From: Pedobacter caeni
Lineage (GTDB): Bacteria; Bacteroidota; Bacteroidia; Sphingobacteriales; Sphingobacteriaceae
Direction: 5' to 3'
DNA: 64,000 nt
Assembly: GCF_900129215.1 (NCBI RefSeq)
Contig: NZ_FQUQ01000004.1
Location: 558,001-622,000 of the forward strand
Below the pieces are notes generated by a model, which had not been told where the DNA came from, searched no databases, and was given only the letters and a program-made list of their open reading frames with translations. Numbering within the stretch: position 1 is the stretch's first letter; every line of letters starts with the position of its first letter. Of the stretch, positions 6,847 through 16,092 are shown piece by piece. Both the position numbers and the translations under genes were made by a program.

Positions 6847-8355
6847 ATGGAGACTGATTTTTCTGAACCCAAACGGCAGTCGGCTGCAGGTGTGGCGGTG
6901 ATGTTTGCTAACCACCTTCAACACAGTGTCAGGGTATTGATCTTCCCTATTATCCTGCTTCTGGTTCGTGCCAAGGGCGTTAATGTATGGTACCTTGTTG
7001 CTGCTTTCCTGTTTTTTCTATTCATTATCGCCATCTATTCTTACCTCAGCTACCTCAGATTCACTTTTTTTCTGGACGAGGAAAAACAGGAGTTCATCAT
7101 CCAAAGAGGAGTATTTAACAAGGAACACCTCAGCATCAGACTGGACAAAATCCAACAGGTAAACATCAATCAATCGCTGATTCAAAGAATCATTGGCGTA
7201 TATAGCCTGGATATTGACACTGCCGGGAGCGACAAGAAAGAAGCCAGTATCAAGGCCATCGACCACCATACCGCAACCATACTAAGGGAAAGACTTTTAA
7301 ACAGAGATATTGATCCTGATATAGATGAACAATCGGCTCCTGAAATAAGCACCAAATCCAGCCCGCTGCTAAAACTAAGCAACTCCACCTTATTTAAAGT
7401 AGGATTAACCTCTAATTACGGGGCGAGTGTGGCCCTGCTCGGAGGTTTTATTTTCGCGATCATGGAGACGCTAAAGAACTATACAGAGGCTTTTCAGCTG
7501 GAAGAAAATCCAATAAAAGCACTCTCCACCAAAGGTCTGGATCTTGCTTCGACTTGTGTACTGATCTTCTTTGCCCTATTGATTGTTCTGGGCACAAATA
7601 TCGCCCGCAACTTCATTAAGTATTTCAATTTTGAAGTCAACAGAAAAAAAGTGGTTCTGGCCATCACCTGCGGGCTTTTTGAAAAGAAACACACCTTATT
7701 ACAGCCTGCAAGGGTACAAATCAGCAGTTATAGTCAGAATTACTTTCAGAAAAAACTAAACCTGCTGAACATGAAGTTCAAACAGGCTTCCTTTGGTACG
7801 GCAGATGACGACCATGATGAAGACAACAAAAAACATGACATCGAAATTCCGGGATGTGATGAAACAGAACGCGATCAGCTTTTACAAATGATCTTCGACA
7901 ACATTCCCCAAAAAGAGGCCACTTTTATCCCTAATTATCGTTTTCTTGTCCTTACCATCATGTTGCGGGTCGTTTTTCCGGTAGCATTATTCCTCCTTTT
8001 CGGTTCAGTACTCTCCTATCTCCGCCCTTATTTCTGGTGGATCATTCCTTATGTGATCCTGGTGGTCATCATGCTTTATTTTGAATTTAAGCATCACCGC
8101 TTATACCTTTCCGAAGGATTTATCATCAAGAAAAGTGGCATCTGGGATATCGAACATCAGATTCTGGAACCGCATAAGATCCAAAGTATCACGACCAAAC
8201 AATACTTCTGGCATAAAAAGGCCGACATTGGCCATTTAATATTGCATACTGCTGCCGGAACCATTCATTTTAAATACGGTAAATATGCTGAGATCCACCT
8301 TATGGTGAACTATTGGTTATATAATATAGAATCGGGGAAAAAAGATTGGATGTAA
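6847..8355 (+). CDS. PH-domain membrane protein (bPH2, YdbT-like)
   Basis: 502-residue polytopic membrane protein with repeated bPH_2 domains. An N-terminal pair of membrane segments (about 25-60) leads into a PH unit (FFLDEEKQEFIIQRGVFNKEHLSIRLDKIQQVNINQSLIQRIIGVYSLDIDTAG). A second hydrophobic pair (about 190-255) is followed by a diverged PH unit. A third pair (about 365-420) leads into a final unit (YLSEGFIIKKSGIWDIEHQILEPHKIQSITTKQYFWHKKADIGHLILHTAAG). Length and layout equal YdbT. The ATG follows the YdbS-like stop by one base, implying co-transcription and perhaps coupled translation. Function remains unclear for the family. Confidence 0.87.
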   Translation: METDFSEPKRQSAAGVAVMFANHLQHSVRVLIFPIILLLVRAKGVNVWYLVAAFLFFLFIIAIYSYLSYLRFTFFLDEEKQEFIIQRGVFNKEHLSIRLDKIQQVNINQSLIQRIIGVYSLDIDTAGSDKKEASIKAIDHHTATILRERLLNRDIDPDIDEQSAPEISTKSSPLLKLSNSTLFKVGLTSNYGASVALLGGFIFAIMETLKNYTEAFQLEENPIKALSTKGLDLASTCVLIFFALLIVLGTNIARNFIKYFNFEVNRKKVVLAITCGLFEKKHTLLQPARVQISSYSQNYFQKKLNLLNMKFKQASFGTADDDHDEDNKKHDIEIPGCDETERDQLLQMIFDNIPQKEATFIPNYRFLVLTIMLRVVFPVALFLLFGSVLSYLRPYFWWIIPYVILVVIMLYFEFKHHRLYLSEGFIIKKSGIWDIEHQILEPHKIQSITTKQYFWHKKADIGHLILHTAAGTIHFKYGKYAEIHLMVNYWLYNIESGKKDWM

Positions 8356-8379
8356 CTCCAATAAAAGCCATAGTTTTCT

Positions 8380-8433
8380 TATTTTTGTCCGCATGTAGGT
8401 TCAGGTACTTTGTACAATGACATCAGCTACATG
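8380..8433 (+). promoter_or_regulatory. Candidate promoter and hairpin leader of the helicase gene
   Basis: TATTTTTG at 8380-8387 matches the Bacteroidota -7 consensus TAnnTTTG, without a clear -33 partner. Just downstream, CATGTAG (8392-8398) is mirrored by CTACATG (8427-8433), and GTAC-TTT-GTAC lies between, so the leader could fold. Confidence 0.35.
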
Positions 8434-8473
8434 GTTTAAACAATACCTTTAAAAAGCAGAACAGGACAGCATT

Positions 8474-10783
8474 TTGGATTATTTAGCAGGATTAAACCCC
8501 CAACAACGAGCAGCAGTAGAAAATACCCAGGGACCGGCAATGATTGTCGCAGGTGCAGGCTCCGGAAAAACACGTGTAATTACTTACAGAGTAGCTCACC
8601 TGATTGAAAAAGGAGTCGACGCCTTCAACATTCTGGTACTTACCTTTACCAATAAAGCATCAAAAGATATGCGTGAGCGTATCTCAAAAGTAATTGGTGC
8701 AGAAGCAAAGAACATCTGGATGGGTACTTTCCACTCCGTATTTGCCAAGATCTTAAGGGTCGAAGCAGAAAAAATCGGTTATCCCTCCAACTTCACCATT
8801 TATGATACGGACGACAGCAAGAGTCTGATCAGGGCGATATTGAGGGAATTGCAGCTCGACGACAAGCTTTATAATGCCAACTTCGTCTATAACAGGATTT
8901 CTTCTGCAAAAAACAACCTTGTATCTCATACCGAGTACATGGAGAATGCAGAGATTCAGGCAGAAGATGTCAGCAATAAACGTCCTTTAATCGGGGTGAT
9001 TTATGAGACTTATACCAAGCGCTGCTTCAAAGCAGGAGCCATGGATTTTGACGATTTGCTATTCAAAACAAACGTTTTGTTAAAGAACCATCCCGATGTA
9101 TTGAACAAATATCAGCAGAAATTCAAATACCTGATGGTGGATGAGTACCAGGATACTAACTTTTCCCAATACACCATTGTAAAGAAACTTGCTGCAGCCT
9201 ACCAAAACATCTGTGTAGTGGGTGATGATGCACAAAGTATCTATGCCTTCAGGGGGGCAAACATTCAGAACATCCTGAATTTTGAACGTGACTACCCGGA
9301 TTTAAAAGTTTATAAATTAGAGCAGAATTACCGCTCTACCCAAAATATTGTAGAAGTTGCCAACAGCATTATTGCCAACAATAAAAACCAGTTGGAAAAG
9401 AATGTATTTTCCGACAATGAGTCGGGCGACCGCATTAAGGTGCAACGTGCTTTTACAGACAATGAGGAAGGTAAAATTGTAGCCGAAGCCATCGTTCAGG
9501 AACGCAGTTCCAAAGGATACAACTACAATGATTTTGCCATCTTGTACCGTACCAATGCGCAATCAAGGGCGATGGAAGAGGCTTTAAGAAAGCTAAACGT
9601 ACCTTATAAAATCTACGGGGGACTCTCCTTCTATCAACGTAAGGAGATCAAGGATTTAATCGCCTATTTCCGTCTGACCTTCAATCCGGCAGATGAAGAA
9701 GCGATAAAAAGGGTGATCAATTACCCTAAAAGAGGACTTGGAGATACCACAGTAGAAAAGATCCTGGTTGCCGCAGATCAGCACGACATCACGATGTGGC
9801 AGGTGATCTGTGATCCTCAGCAATATATTGCAGGAAGAATTGCCAATCAGCTGAATGACTTTGCGGTAATGATCCAGAGCTTCGCTGCCGAGGCAAAAAA
9901 ACTGGATGCTTATGATACCGCATTATACATTGCTCAGCATTCCGGAATCTTAAAAGAACTACATTCTGACACGACTGATGAAGGTCGTGGAAGGCATGAA
10001 AATATCCAGGAATTATTAAATGGTATCAAGGAATTCGGCGAACGTGAAGACATTGAAGACCGCAGCCTGGCTGTATTTATGCAGGATATTGCCTTACTGA
10101 CCAATGATGACAAAGGGGATGATAAAAATAAAGACACCGTTTCTTTAATGACCATCCACTCTTCTAAAGGTCTGGAATTCAAGAATGTATTTGTAGTAGG
10201 ATTAGAGGAAAACCTCTTTCCTTCTCAGATGTCGCTAAACTCAAGAACAGATCTGGAAGAGGAACGCAGGCTTTTTTATGTAGCGGTAACACGTGCAGAA
10301 AAGAAACTGACCTTAACTTATGCAACCTCCAGATACAGATGGGGAACACTGACCAACTGTGAACCAAGTCGTTTTATTGACGAGATCAATGCCCGTTACC
10401 TGGAGATTGAAGTGGCAAAACCAGCTAAAAGCACTTTAAATGAAGATAGTTTTTCTTCAGAAAGAAGAAGCTGGACCCAACAAAGGGATACCTTCAGCAA
10501 ACCAAAGCCCGCATCCTCAGGAACCACAAGTGGTACATCTACAGCACCAAGGCCAAAAACAACGTCCATGCTACCGAAAGCGCATGTTCCGACCCCTGGT
10601 TTTGCTCCTGATGCCGCAAATCTATTCCAGAATGGAATGGAAGTGGAACATGAAAAGTTTGGTTTCGGCAAGATTGTGAGTCTGGAAGGTACACTTCCTG
10701 ATGTAAAAGCAACGGTATTTTTTCAAGGTCTGGGTAATAAGCAGTTATTATTAAAATTTGCTAAATTGCGAATTGTTAAATAA
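8474..10783 (+). CDS. UvrD/PcrA-type superfamily 1A DNA helicase (TTG start)
   Basis: 769-residue ATP-dependent 3'-5' DNA helicase for repair and replication-fork processing. It shows motif I GAGSGKT (27-33), motif Ia LTFTNKASKDMRER, motif II DEYQDTN, motif III VVGDDAQSIYAFRGA, motif IV LEQNYRST, motif V VSLMTIHSSKGLEFKNVFV and motif VI LFYVAVTRAEKKL. A Ser/Thr/Pro-rich linker (about 660-720) leads to the PcrA-type C-terminal Tudor-like domain (GMEVEHEKFGFGKIVSLEG), which in PcrA/UvrD contacts RNA polymerase. The start is TTG at 8474. The frame is closed by a stop 24 bases upstream and contains no ATG before the conserved MDYLAGLNPQQ, so a non-ATG start is effectively forced. Confidence 0.95.
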   Translation: MDYLAGLNPQQRAAVENTQGPAMIVAGAGSGKTRVITYRVAHLIEKGVDAFNILVLTFTNKASKDMRERISKVIGAEAKNIWMGTFHSVFAKILRVEAEKIGYPSNFTIYDTDDSKSLIRAILRELQLDDKLYNANFVYNRISSAKNNLVSHTEYMENAEIQAEDVSNKRPLIGVIYETYTKRCFKAGAMDFDDLLFKTNVLLKNHPDVLNKYQQKFKYLMVDEYQDTNFSQYTIVKKLAAAYQNICVVGDDAQSIYAFRGANIQNILNFERDYPDLKVYKLEQNYRSTQNIVEVANSIIANNKNQLEKNVFSDNESGDRIKVQRAFTDNEEGKIVAEAIVQERSSKGYNYNDFAILYRTNAQSRAMEEALRKLNVPYKIYGGLSFYQRKEIKDLIAYFRLTFNPADEEAIKRVINYPKRGLGDTTVEKILVAADQHDITMWQVICDPQQYIAGRIANQLNDFAVMIQSFAAEAKKLDAYDTALYIAQHSGILKELHSDTTDEGRGRHENIQELLNGIKEFGEREDIEDRSLAVFMQDIALLTNDDKGDDKNKDTVSLMTIHSSKGLEFKNVFVVGLEENLFPSQMSLNSRTDLEEERRLFYVAVTRAEKKLTLTYATSRYRWGTLTNCEPSRFIDEINARYLEIEVAKPAKSTLNEDSFSSERRSWTQQRDTFSKPKPASSGTTSGTSTAPRPKTTSMLPKAHVPTPGFAPDAANLFQNGMEVEHEKFGFGKIVSLEGTLPDVKATVFFQGLGNKQLLLKFAKLRIVK

Positions 10784-10965
10784 AATATATCTTTACAGAA
10801 TCTGCATGAGTTTGAACATACCTAATTCTGAATTATTTCGTTATCTCCTGATGCGACAGACCTTTAGCAGAAAATAGCTTACTCAATAAGATTCAATATG
10901 CCCAAAAGGGCCGGCAGGAAATAAAAAGCCTGTCGAATATTAAAATAAAAAGTATAATTATACAG

Positions 10966-11652
10966 ATGAATTTCGATTATAATACCACAAGAAACGAGTT
11001 AATCCTTGCCGAATACGGCCGTAATGTACAGAACATGGTGAAGTACATTATTGAATTACCCGACCTTGAAGAACGCAATAAATATGCTCAGGCAGTGATA
11101 GACCTAATGGGATTTTTAAACCCCCATTTGCGTGATGTAGCTGATTTTAAGCACAAACTATGGGATCACTTACACATCATCTCCGGTTATAAGATCGATG
11201 TAGACAGCCCATATCCTAAGCCTAGCCCTGAGGATGCTCTGGTAAAACCACAACATATCGGTTATCCTCAGCAAAAGATCACCTACAAACACTACGGTAA
11301 AACGGTAGAAACGATGATCGAGAAAGCTAAAGCGGTAGAAGAGCCGGAGCGCAGGGCAGCAATGGTACAGGGAATAGCCAATTTCATGAAAATGGCCTAT
11401 GTAACCTGGAACAAAGACAGCGTAGCAGATGAGACGATATTGAAGAACCTTCGCGAATTATCAGGTGGACAACTGCAACTGGACGACAACATCAACTTAA
11501 ACAAAGTAGAGTTCAAACCTGTAGTGGCAAGACCAGCAAACAACAATAACCGCGGCAGGAACAACAATAACGGAAAAGGCCGTCAAAACAACAATAACAA
11601 CAACAATAATAACCGCGCTCAACGGAACAACAATCCAAAACAAAGACACTAG
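10966..11652 (+). CDS. DUF4290 protein with Asn/Arg-rich tail
   Basis: 228-residue protein of the Bacteroidota-specific DUF4290 family. The folded part (1-185) contains RNELILAEYGRNVQNMVKYI, PHLRDVADFKHKLWDHLHIIS and YPQQKITYKHYGKTVETMI. The tail (about 187-228) is built almost entirely of Asn with Gly, Arg and Gln, including a run of nine Asn, encoded by AAC/AAT repeats. Such low-complexity basic tails suggest RNA binding or phase separation; that is inference. It lies 40 bases upstream of murA on the same strand, an arrangement I believe is common in this phylum, so a link to cell-wall synthesis or growth is possible but unproven. Confidence 0.88.
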   Translation: MNFDYNTTRNELILAEYGRNVQNMVKYIIELPDLEERNKYAQAVIDLMGFLNPHLRDVADFKHKLWDHLHIISGYKIDVDSPYPKPSPEDALVKPQHIGYPQQKITYKHYGKTVETMIEKAKAVEEPERRAAMVQGIANFMKMAYVTWNKDSVADETILKNLRELSGGQLQLDDNINLNKVEFKPVVARPANNNNRGRNNNNGKGRQNNNNNNNNNRAQRNNNPKQRH

Positions 11653-11692
11653 ATTTTACCAATTTTTTTATACTATACAAGCTTAATACAAC

Positions 11693-13018
11693 ATGAACGC
11701 ATTCGAAATAATTGGTGGAAAAAAGTTAAAGGGTGAAATCCAGCCTCAGGGAGCGAAAAATGAAGCCCTGCAAATTATCTCAGCAGTTTTATTAACCGAC
11801 CAAAAAGTCACCATCAGCAATATCCCGGATATTAAAGATGTCAATAAACTCATCGAACTTCTGGGAGATCTGGGAGTAACTGTAGAACGCCTATCCAAAG
11901 ACACTTATACTTTTGAAGCAAAAAACATCAACCTGGAATTTTTCCAATCTGATGTATTCAAATCCAAAGGAGGCAGCTTAAGAGGATCCATCATGATCGT
12001 CGGACCGCTTTTAGCCCGTTTTGGAAAAGCAGCCATCCCTAAACCAGGTGGTGATAAAATTGGCCGCAGAAGACTGGACACCCATTTCCTGGGTTTTGAG
12101 AAACTGGGCGCCAAATTCGTCTATGATTCTAAAAAAGAGTTCTTTAACGTTGACGCGACCAACCTGCAAGGTGCTTACATCTTAATGGATGAAGCTTCGG
12201 TAACCGGTACTGCCAACATCGTCATGACTGCAGTTATGGCAAAAGGAACAACTACAATTTATAATGCCGCCTGTGAGCCTTACCTACAGCAATTGTGTAA
12301 AATGCTGAACCGTATGGGCGCAAAAATCAGCGGTGTAGGTTCTAACCTACTGACCATTGAAGGCGTTACAAAATTAGGTGGAACAGAACACCGTATGCTG
12401 CCTGATATGATCGAAATCGGATCTTTCATTGGCCTTGCTGCCATGACAGAATCTGAAATCACGATTAAAAATGTATGTTATGCTGAGCTTGGAATTATTC
12501 CTGAAGTATTCAGAAAGCTGGGCATAAAATTCGAATTAAGAGGTGATGATATCTTTATCCCTTCTCAGAAGCATTATGTAATTGAATCATTTATAGATGG
12601 TTCCATGCTGACCATTGCAGATTCACCTTGGCCTGGTTTCACACCAGACCTGTTGAGTATTGTATTGGTAGTAGCTACTCAGGCAAAAGGATCGGTGTTA
12701 ATTCACCAGAAAATGTTTGAAAGCCGCCTGTTCTTTGTCGACAAGCTGATCGATATGGGTGCTCAGATCATTCTTTGTGATCCACACAGAGCTACAGTCA
12801 ACGGAATCAACAAACAATATAAGTTAAGAGGAATCAGCATGACCTCTCCGGATATCCGTGCTGGAGTATCCCTTCTGATCGCAGCTTTATCTGCTGAAGG
12901 AACCTCAACCATCTTTAATATTGAGCAGATTGAACGTGGCTATCAGGACATTGACACCCGTTTACGTGCATTGGGTGCTCAGATCAAACGTGTTGACGCT
13001 TCAAGCCCCAGTCATTAG
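11693..13018 (+). CDS. murA: UDP-N-acetylglucosamine 1-carboxyvinyltransferase (MurA)
   Basis: 441-residue enzyme of the EPSP-synthase fold that transfers enolpyruvate from PEP to UDP-GlcNAc, the first committed step of peptidoglycan synthesis. K22-N23 (GAKNEAL) match the conserved substrate-binding pair. The active-site loop is PKPGGDKIGRRRLDTH. The residue that is Cys115 in E. coli is Asp (D121) here. Asp at this place preserves catalysis in Mycobacterium tuberculosis, Chlamydia and Borrelia MurA and makes the enzyme insensitive to fosfomycin, which alkylates the Cys. Follows the DUF4290 gene and ends at a strong terminator. Identification is secure. Confidence 0.97.
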   Translation: MNAFEIIGGKKLKGEIQPQGAKNEALQIISAVLLTDQKVTISNIPDIKDVNKLIELLGDLGVTVERLSKDTYTFEAKNINLEFFQSDVFKSKGGSLRGSIMIVGPLLARFGKAAIPKPGGDKIGRRRLDTHFLGFEKLGAKFVYDSKKEFFNVDATNLQGAYILMDEASVTGTANIVMTAVMAKGTTTIYNAACEPYLQQLCKMLNRMGAKISGVGSNLLTIEGVTKLGGTEHRMLPDMIEIGSFIGLAAMTESEITIKNVCYAELGIIPEVFRKLGIKFELRGDDIFIPSQKHYVIESFIDGSMLTIADSPWPGFTPDLLSIVLVVATQAKGSVLIHQKMFESRLFFVDKLIDMGAQIILCDPHRATVNGINKQYKLRGISMTSPDIRAGVSLLIAALSAEGTSTIFNIEQIERGYQDIDTRLRALGAQIKRVDASSPSH

Positions 13019-13040
13019 CAGAATCAAAAAATCAGATACA

Positions 13041-13073
13041 AAAAAGGTCCCGGAAATGTTCCGGGACCTTTTT
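13041..13073. terminator. Bidirectional intrinsic terminator between murA and the CBS gene
   Basis: AAAAAGGTCCCGGAA (13041-13055), a 3-base loop, then TTCCGGGACCTTTTT. This 15-bp perfect stem with T-tracts on both strands sits between two convergent genes and serves murA on + and cystathionine beta-synthase on minus. Confidence 0.93.
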
Positions 13074-13100
13074 TTATGATAAAAAACCATACCAAATCTC

Positions 13101-14462
13101 CTATCCGGAGATCGCATTGATGATGTCATATTGAGTGATAATTTCAATCTTACCCTGTTCATCTTCTACCAGTACAGCACTGTTTTCTTTGTTGATCAAA
13201 GCAGAAATCCTATCAATTGAAGTATTCATATCCACAAAAGGAAAAGTACTTGACATGATCTCCTGAACAGGAGCAGATTTCAAGGATGGGTTCTCCAAAA
13301 GTGCTTTAAGAATGTCACTCTCCGCAACCTTCCCTACTACCATTCCCTTCTGTGTGACCGGAATCTGTGAAATATTTAAAGTATTCATGTTATTGATGGC
13401 TTCCAGAATGGTCTTTTCGCAATCAATAGTAACAATATCAGTAGCCTCCCTTTTGGCTAAAATCGCCCTTGCAGTTAACTTCTCGTCCTTAAGGAAACCG
13501 CGCTCCCTCAACCAGTCTTCGTTATACATTTTACCCATATAACGGCTGCCATGGTCATGAAAGATCACCACCACCACATCTTCCGGTTTCAATTTATCCT
13601 TCAGCTGAAGCAAGCCTGCAATTGCAGATCCGGCAGAGTTTCCTACAAAGATCCCCTCTTTACGCGCAATATCACGGGTCATTAATGCGGCATCCTTATC
13701 TGTTACTTTCTCAAACAGGTCAATGATGTCAAAATTGACATTCTTAGGCAGAAAATCCTCTCCAATTCCCTCTGTAATATATGGATAGATCTCATTCTTA
13801 TCCAGAATGCCGGTCTCCTTATATTTTTTAAATACAGAACCATAAGTATCAATTCCCCATACTTTAATATCCGGATTTTTCTCTTTTAAATATTTTCCGG
13901 TACCTGAAATCGTTCCTCCGGTACCTACTCCAACCACTAAATGCGTGATTTTTCCTTCCGTTTGCTCCCAGATCTCCGGACCTGTCTGCTCATAATGAGC
14001 CTGTGAATTAGAAAGATTATCATATTGATTGGGTTTCCATGAGTTTGGAACTTCGCGTTCTAAACGTGAGGAAACAGAGTAATAAGACCTTGGGTCTTCT
14101 GGCTCTACATTGGTAGGACAGACAATAACTTCTGCACCAAAAGCACGTAAAGCGTCTACTTTTTCTTTAGATTGCTTGTCCGTAGTAGTGAAAATACACT
14201 TATATCCCTTAATAATCGCTGCCATTGCAAGTCCCATTCCGGTATTTCCGGATGTTCCTTCGATAATTGTTCCACCCGGTTTAAGCTTTCCGCTTTTCTC
14301 CGCATCTTCAATCATCTTGACTGCCATACGATCTTTTATCGAGTTCCCAGGATTGGTCGTCTCGATTTTAGCCAGCACTGTAGCCGGGATTTCTTTCGTA
14401 ATGTTATTCAATTTTACCAGTGGTGTATTACCAATGGTTTCCAAAATATTATTGTACCACAT
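13101..14462 (-). CDS. Cystathionine beta-synthase-type PLP enzyme with CBS pair
   Basis: 453 residues from ATG 14462: a fold-type II PLP domain (1-325) plus a C-terminal tandem CBS pair (about 335-453). The PLP lysine is K43 in NPGNSIKDRMAVKM. The substrate loop is EGTSGNTGMG (SGNTG 71-75), and the phosphate loop is GVGTGGTISGTGKYL. This architecture condenses serine with homocysteine to cystathionine, or acts as a cysteine synthase on O-acetylserine; the CBS pair would bind adenosyl ligands for regulation. An upstream TTG (14477) also opens the frame, but the conserved family start is MWYNNILETIGNTPLV. A TATTTTTG element at 14467-14474 (minus) lies only 4 bases from the ATG, so if used the transcript would be nearly leaderless. 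Confidence 0.92.
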   Translation of the reverse strand: MWYNNILETIGNTPLVKLNNITKEIPATVLAKIETTNPGNSIKDRMAVKMIEDAEKSGKLKPGGTIIEGTSGNTGMGLAMAAIIKGYKCIFTTTDKQSKEKVDALRAFGAEVIVCPTNVEPEDPRSYYSVSSRLEREVPNSWKPNQYDNLSNSQAHYEQTGPEIWEQTEGKITHLVVGVGTGGTISGTGKYLKEKNPDIKVWGIDTYGSVFKKYKETGILDKNEIYPYITEGIGEDFLPKNVNFDIIDLFEKVTDKDAALMTRDIARKEGIFVGNSAGSAIAGLLQLKDKLKPEDVVVVIFHDHGSRYMGKMYNEDWLRERGFLKDEKLTARAILAKREATDIVTIDCEKTILEAINNMNTLNISQIPVTQKGMVVGKVAESDILKALLENPSLKSAPVQEIMSSTFPFVDMNTSIDRISALINKENSAVLVEDEQGKIEIITQYDIINAISG

Positions 14463-14599
14463 GATACAAAAATACAAATTGAGGCTTAGAATTCTATTTA
14501 TAAATAATAATTCAATATTTAATTTTACAAATCAACAATAAACAAAATAACATTTTAATCTACCAGTCTAATAGACTTCTTTGCAATCTATTTTATAGG

Positions 14600-15706
14600 T
14601 CAAGAGGAAATATCCTGATTCAGCTGATACACCTTCCCGGGTAACGCAATCAAAATTCCCTTCATTTCCAGGTTCAATAAATGCAGGGCAAGCTTACTTT
14701 TGGGAAGTGCTAAACGAAGGGACAACTCATCAATACTTGCTGCTGAAGTCTTTAGAACCTGAAGAATCTGCTCCTCTTCAGCCGGCAGTTCAGCAGGCAG
14801 TTCAGGGTTTACACCAACAGTTTCCGCTTCACAAATTTCCCAGCCGAGGTAATAGGCCAGGTCTCTGGCATGAGTGATCAATCCCGCCCGATTGGTCTTA
14901 ATCAGGACGTTACAGCCCTCAGAGCTCAAATCAGTAACCCTTCCCGGAAAAGCATACACATCTCGGTGATAAGAATTGGCAATATCTGCGGTAATGAGTG
15001 CCCCACCTTTTGAGGTCGCCTCCACAACGATCGTCACATCTGATATCCCTGCAATAATGCGGTTCCTCCTCGGAAAATTTTCCTTATCCGGATTCGTATG
15101 AGATGGAAATTCTGTAAGCAAACCTCCATTGAGCACCATTTTCTTTGCAATATGACTGTGAACCTGAGGATACATCCGATCTAAACCATGAGCCAGAACC
15201 CCTACCGTTGGAATCCCATTCTGTAAACTCTCCTGATGAGCCGCCACATCTATGCCATAAGCGAGCCCGCTGACGATCAGCACCTGATAGGGTGCCAAAG
15301 TCTCTGCAAGTTGCTTACAAAGCAGCTTACCGTAAGCTGTCGCCTTACGTGTACCAACCACGCTGATGATCCTTGGATGATTTAAATCGGCATTCCCCCT
15401 ATAGTATAATATCACAGGGGCATCGGCACAGTCTTTTAACCGGTATGGATACTCCTCATCTGTAATAAACAGCACCTGCACCTGGTATTTCTTGATGAAC
15501 TCCAACTGTGCTTTAGCTCTGGTCATCGGCTCCTTGCTCAGGATCATATTTGCCGTTTGTAGTCCGATTCCGGGGACTTTCATCAGCTCTTTCTTACTGG
15601 CAGCAAAGATCGCTTCCGGTGTCAGGAAATGCGCTAACAGGTTTTTAGCAGTGATATGCCCCACATTTCTGATCATAGTAAGGGCGACTTTGTAAATTAA
15701 GCTCAT
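14600..15706 (-). CDS. dprA: DNA-processing protein DprA (Smf)
   Basis: 368-residue DprA. An N-terminal helix-hairpin-helix/SAM-like region (VPGIGLQTANMIL) precedes the Rossmann-like core: VVGTRKATAYGKLLC, LIVSGLAYGIDVAAHQ, PRRNRIIAGISDVTIVVEA and GALITADIANSYHRDVYAFPG. A C-terminal winged-helix-like domain ends the protein. DprA binds incoming single-stranded DNA during natural transformation and loads RecA. No other competence gene is nearby, so it tells little about whether the strain is competent. A CATATTTG sequence (one mismatch to the -7 consensus) lies upstream on the minus strand near 15740. Confidence 0.94.
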   Translation of the reverse strand: MSLIYKVALTMIRNVGHITAKNLLAHFLTPEAIFAASKKELMKVPGIGLQTANMILSKEPMTRAKAQLEFIKKYQVQVLFITDEEYPYRLKDCADAPVILYYRGNADLNHPRIISVVGTRKATAYGKLLCKQLAETLAPYQVLIVSGLAYGIDVAAHQESLQNGIPTVGVLAHGLDRMYPQVHSHIAKKMVLNGGLLTEFPSHTNPDKENFPRRNRIIAGISDVTIVVEATSKGGALITADIANSYHRDVYAFPGRVTDLSSEGCNVLIKTNRAGLITHARDLAYYLGWEICEAETVGVNPELPAELPAEEEQILQVLKTSAASIDELSLRLALPKSKLALHLLNLEMKGILIALPGKVYQLNQDISS

Positions 15707-15799
15707 TGCCTAACTTATCACTTTATCGCTTGAATAACCAAATATGGGAGAAAAATATCCTGCTGAAAAAAGAAGCATTACCGCTCAAAGGCTGAAATC

Positions 15800-15822
15800 T
15801 TTCGGGCTGAAGAAGCCCGAAA
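15800..15822. terminator. Strong hairpin between dprA and the serine hydrolase gene
   Basis: TTTCGGGCT (15800-15808), 5-base loop, AGCCCGAAA (15814-15822), followed by TTTTC. The 9-bp perfect stem resembles a terminator but follows no + strand gene. It may be a stray intergenic repeat or part of an untranslated RNA. A 64-codon frame (15744-15938) covers it but has no family signature. Confidence 0.4.
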
Positions 15823-16092
15823 TTTTCAAGGCCTTTTCCCGGAACGCATCTTTTTCAAGAGAAATATTGCTCCAGATGATTGCTAAGGGCGCTCTGCCGG
15901 AAATAACAGGGGCCTGGGAGACGGGGGAATGGGAATAGCGAGATTAGGAGTATGACCTGGGATCCATAATTGAGTAATTGGTATTGATTAGTTGATCATT
16001 TTAGAGCCCGGACAAGTGTGTAAAAATCAGGAAGAAAATTGATGCAACAAATTGGAAGGTTCAGCGTCCTATAAATAAAGAAATCCCAATTT

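Noticed and set aside
10784..10965. Possible hairpin CGGCAGG/CCTGTCG around 10912-10935
   Set aside because: Short stem with a wobble pair and no T-tract; not enough to call a terminator.
14600..15706. Natural competence island around dprA
   Set aside because: No comEC, comF or pilus gene is in the window; dprA is a core gene and proves nothing alone.
15744..15938. 64-codon frame (MGEKYPAEKRSITAQ...) between dprA and the serine hydrolase
   Set aside because: It covers a strong hairpin, has no recognised family and no supporting neighbour. It may be chance; kept as part of the accessory interval only.
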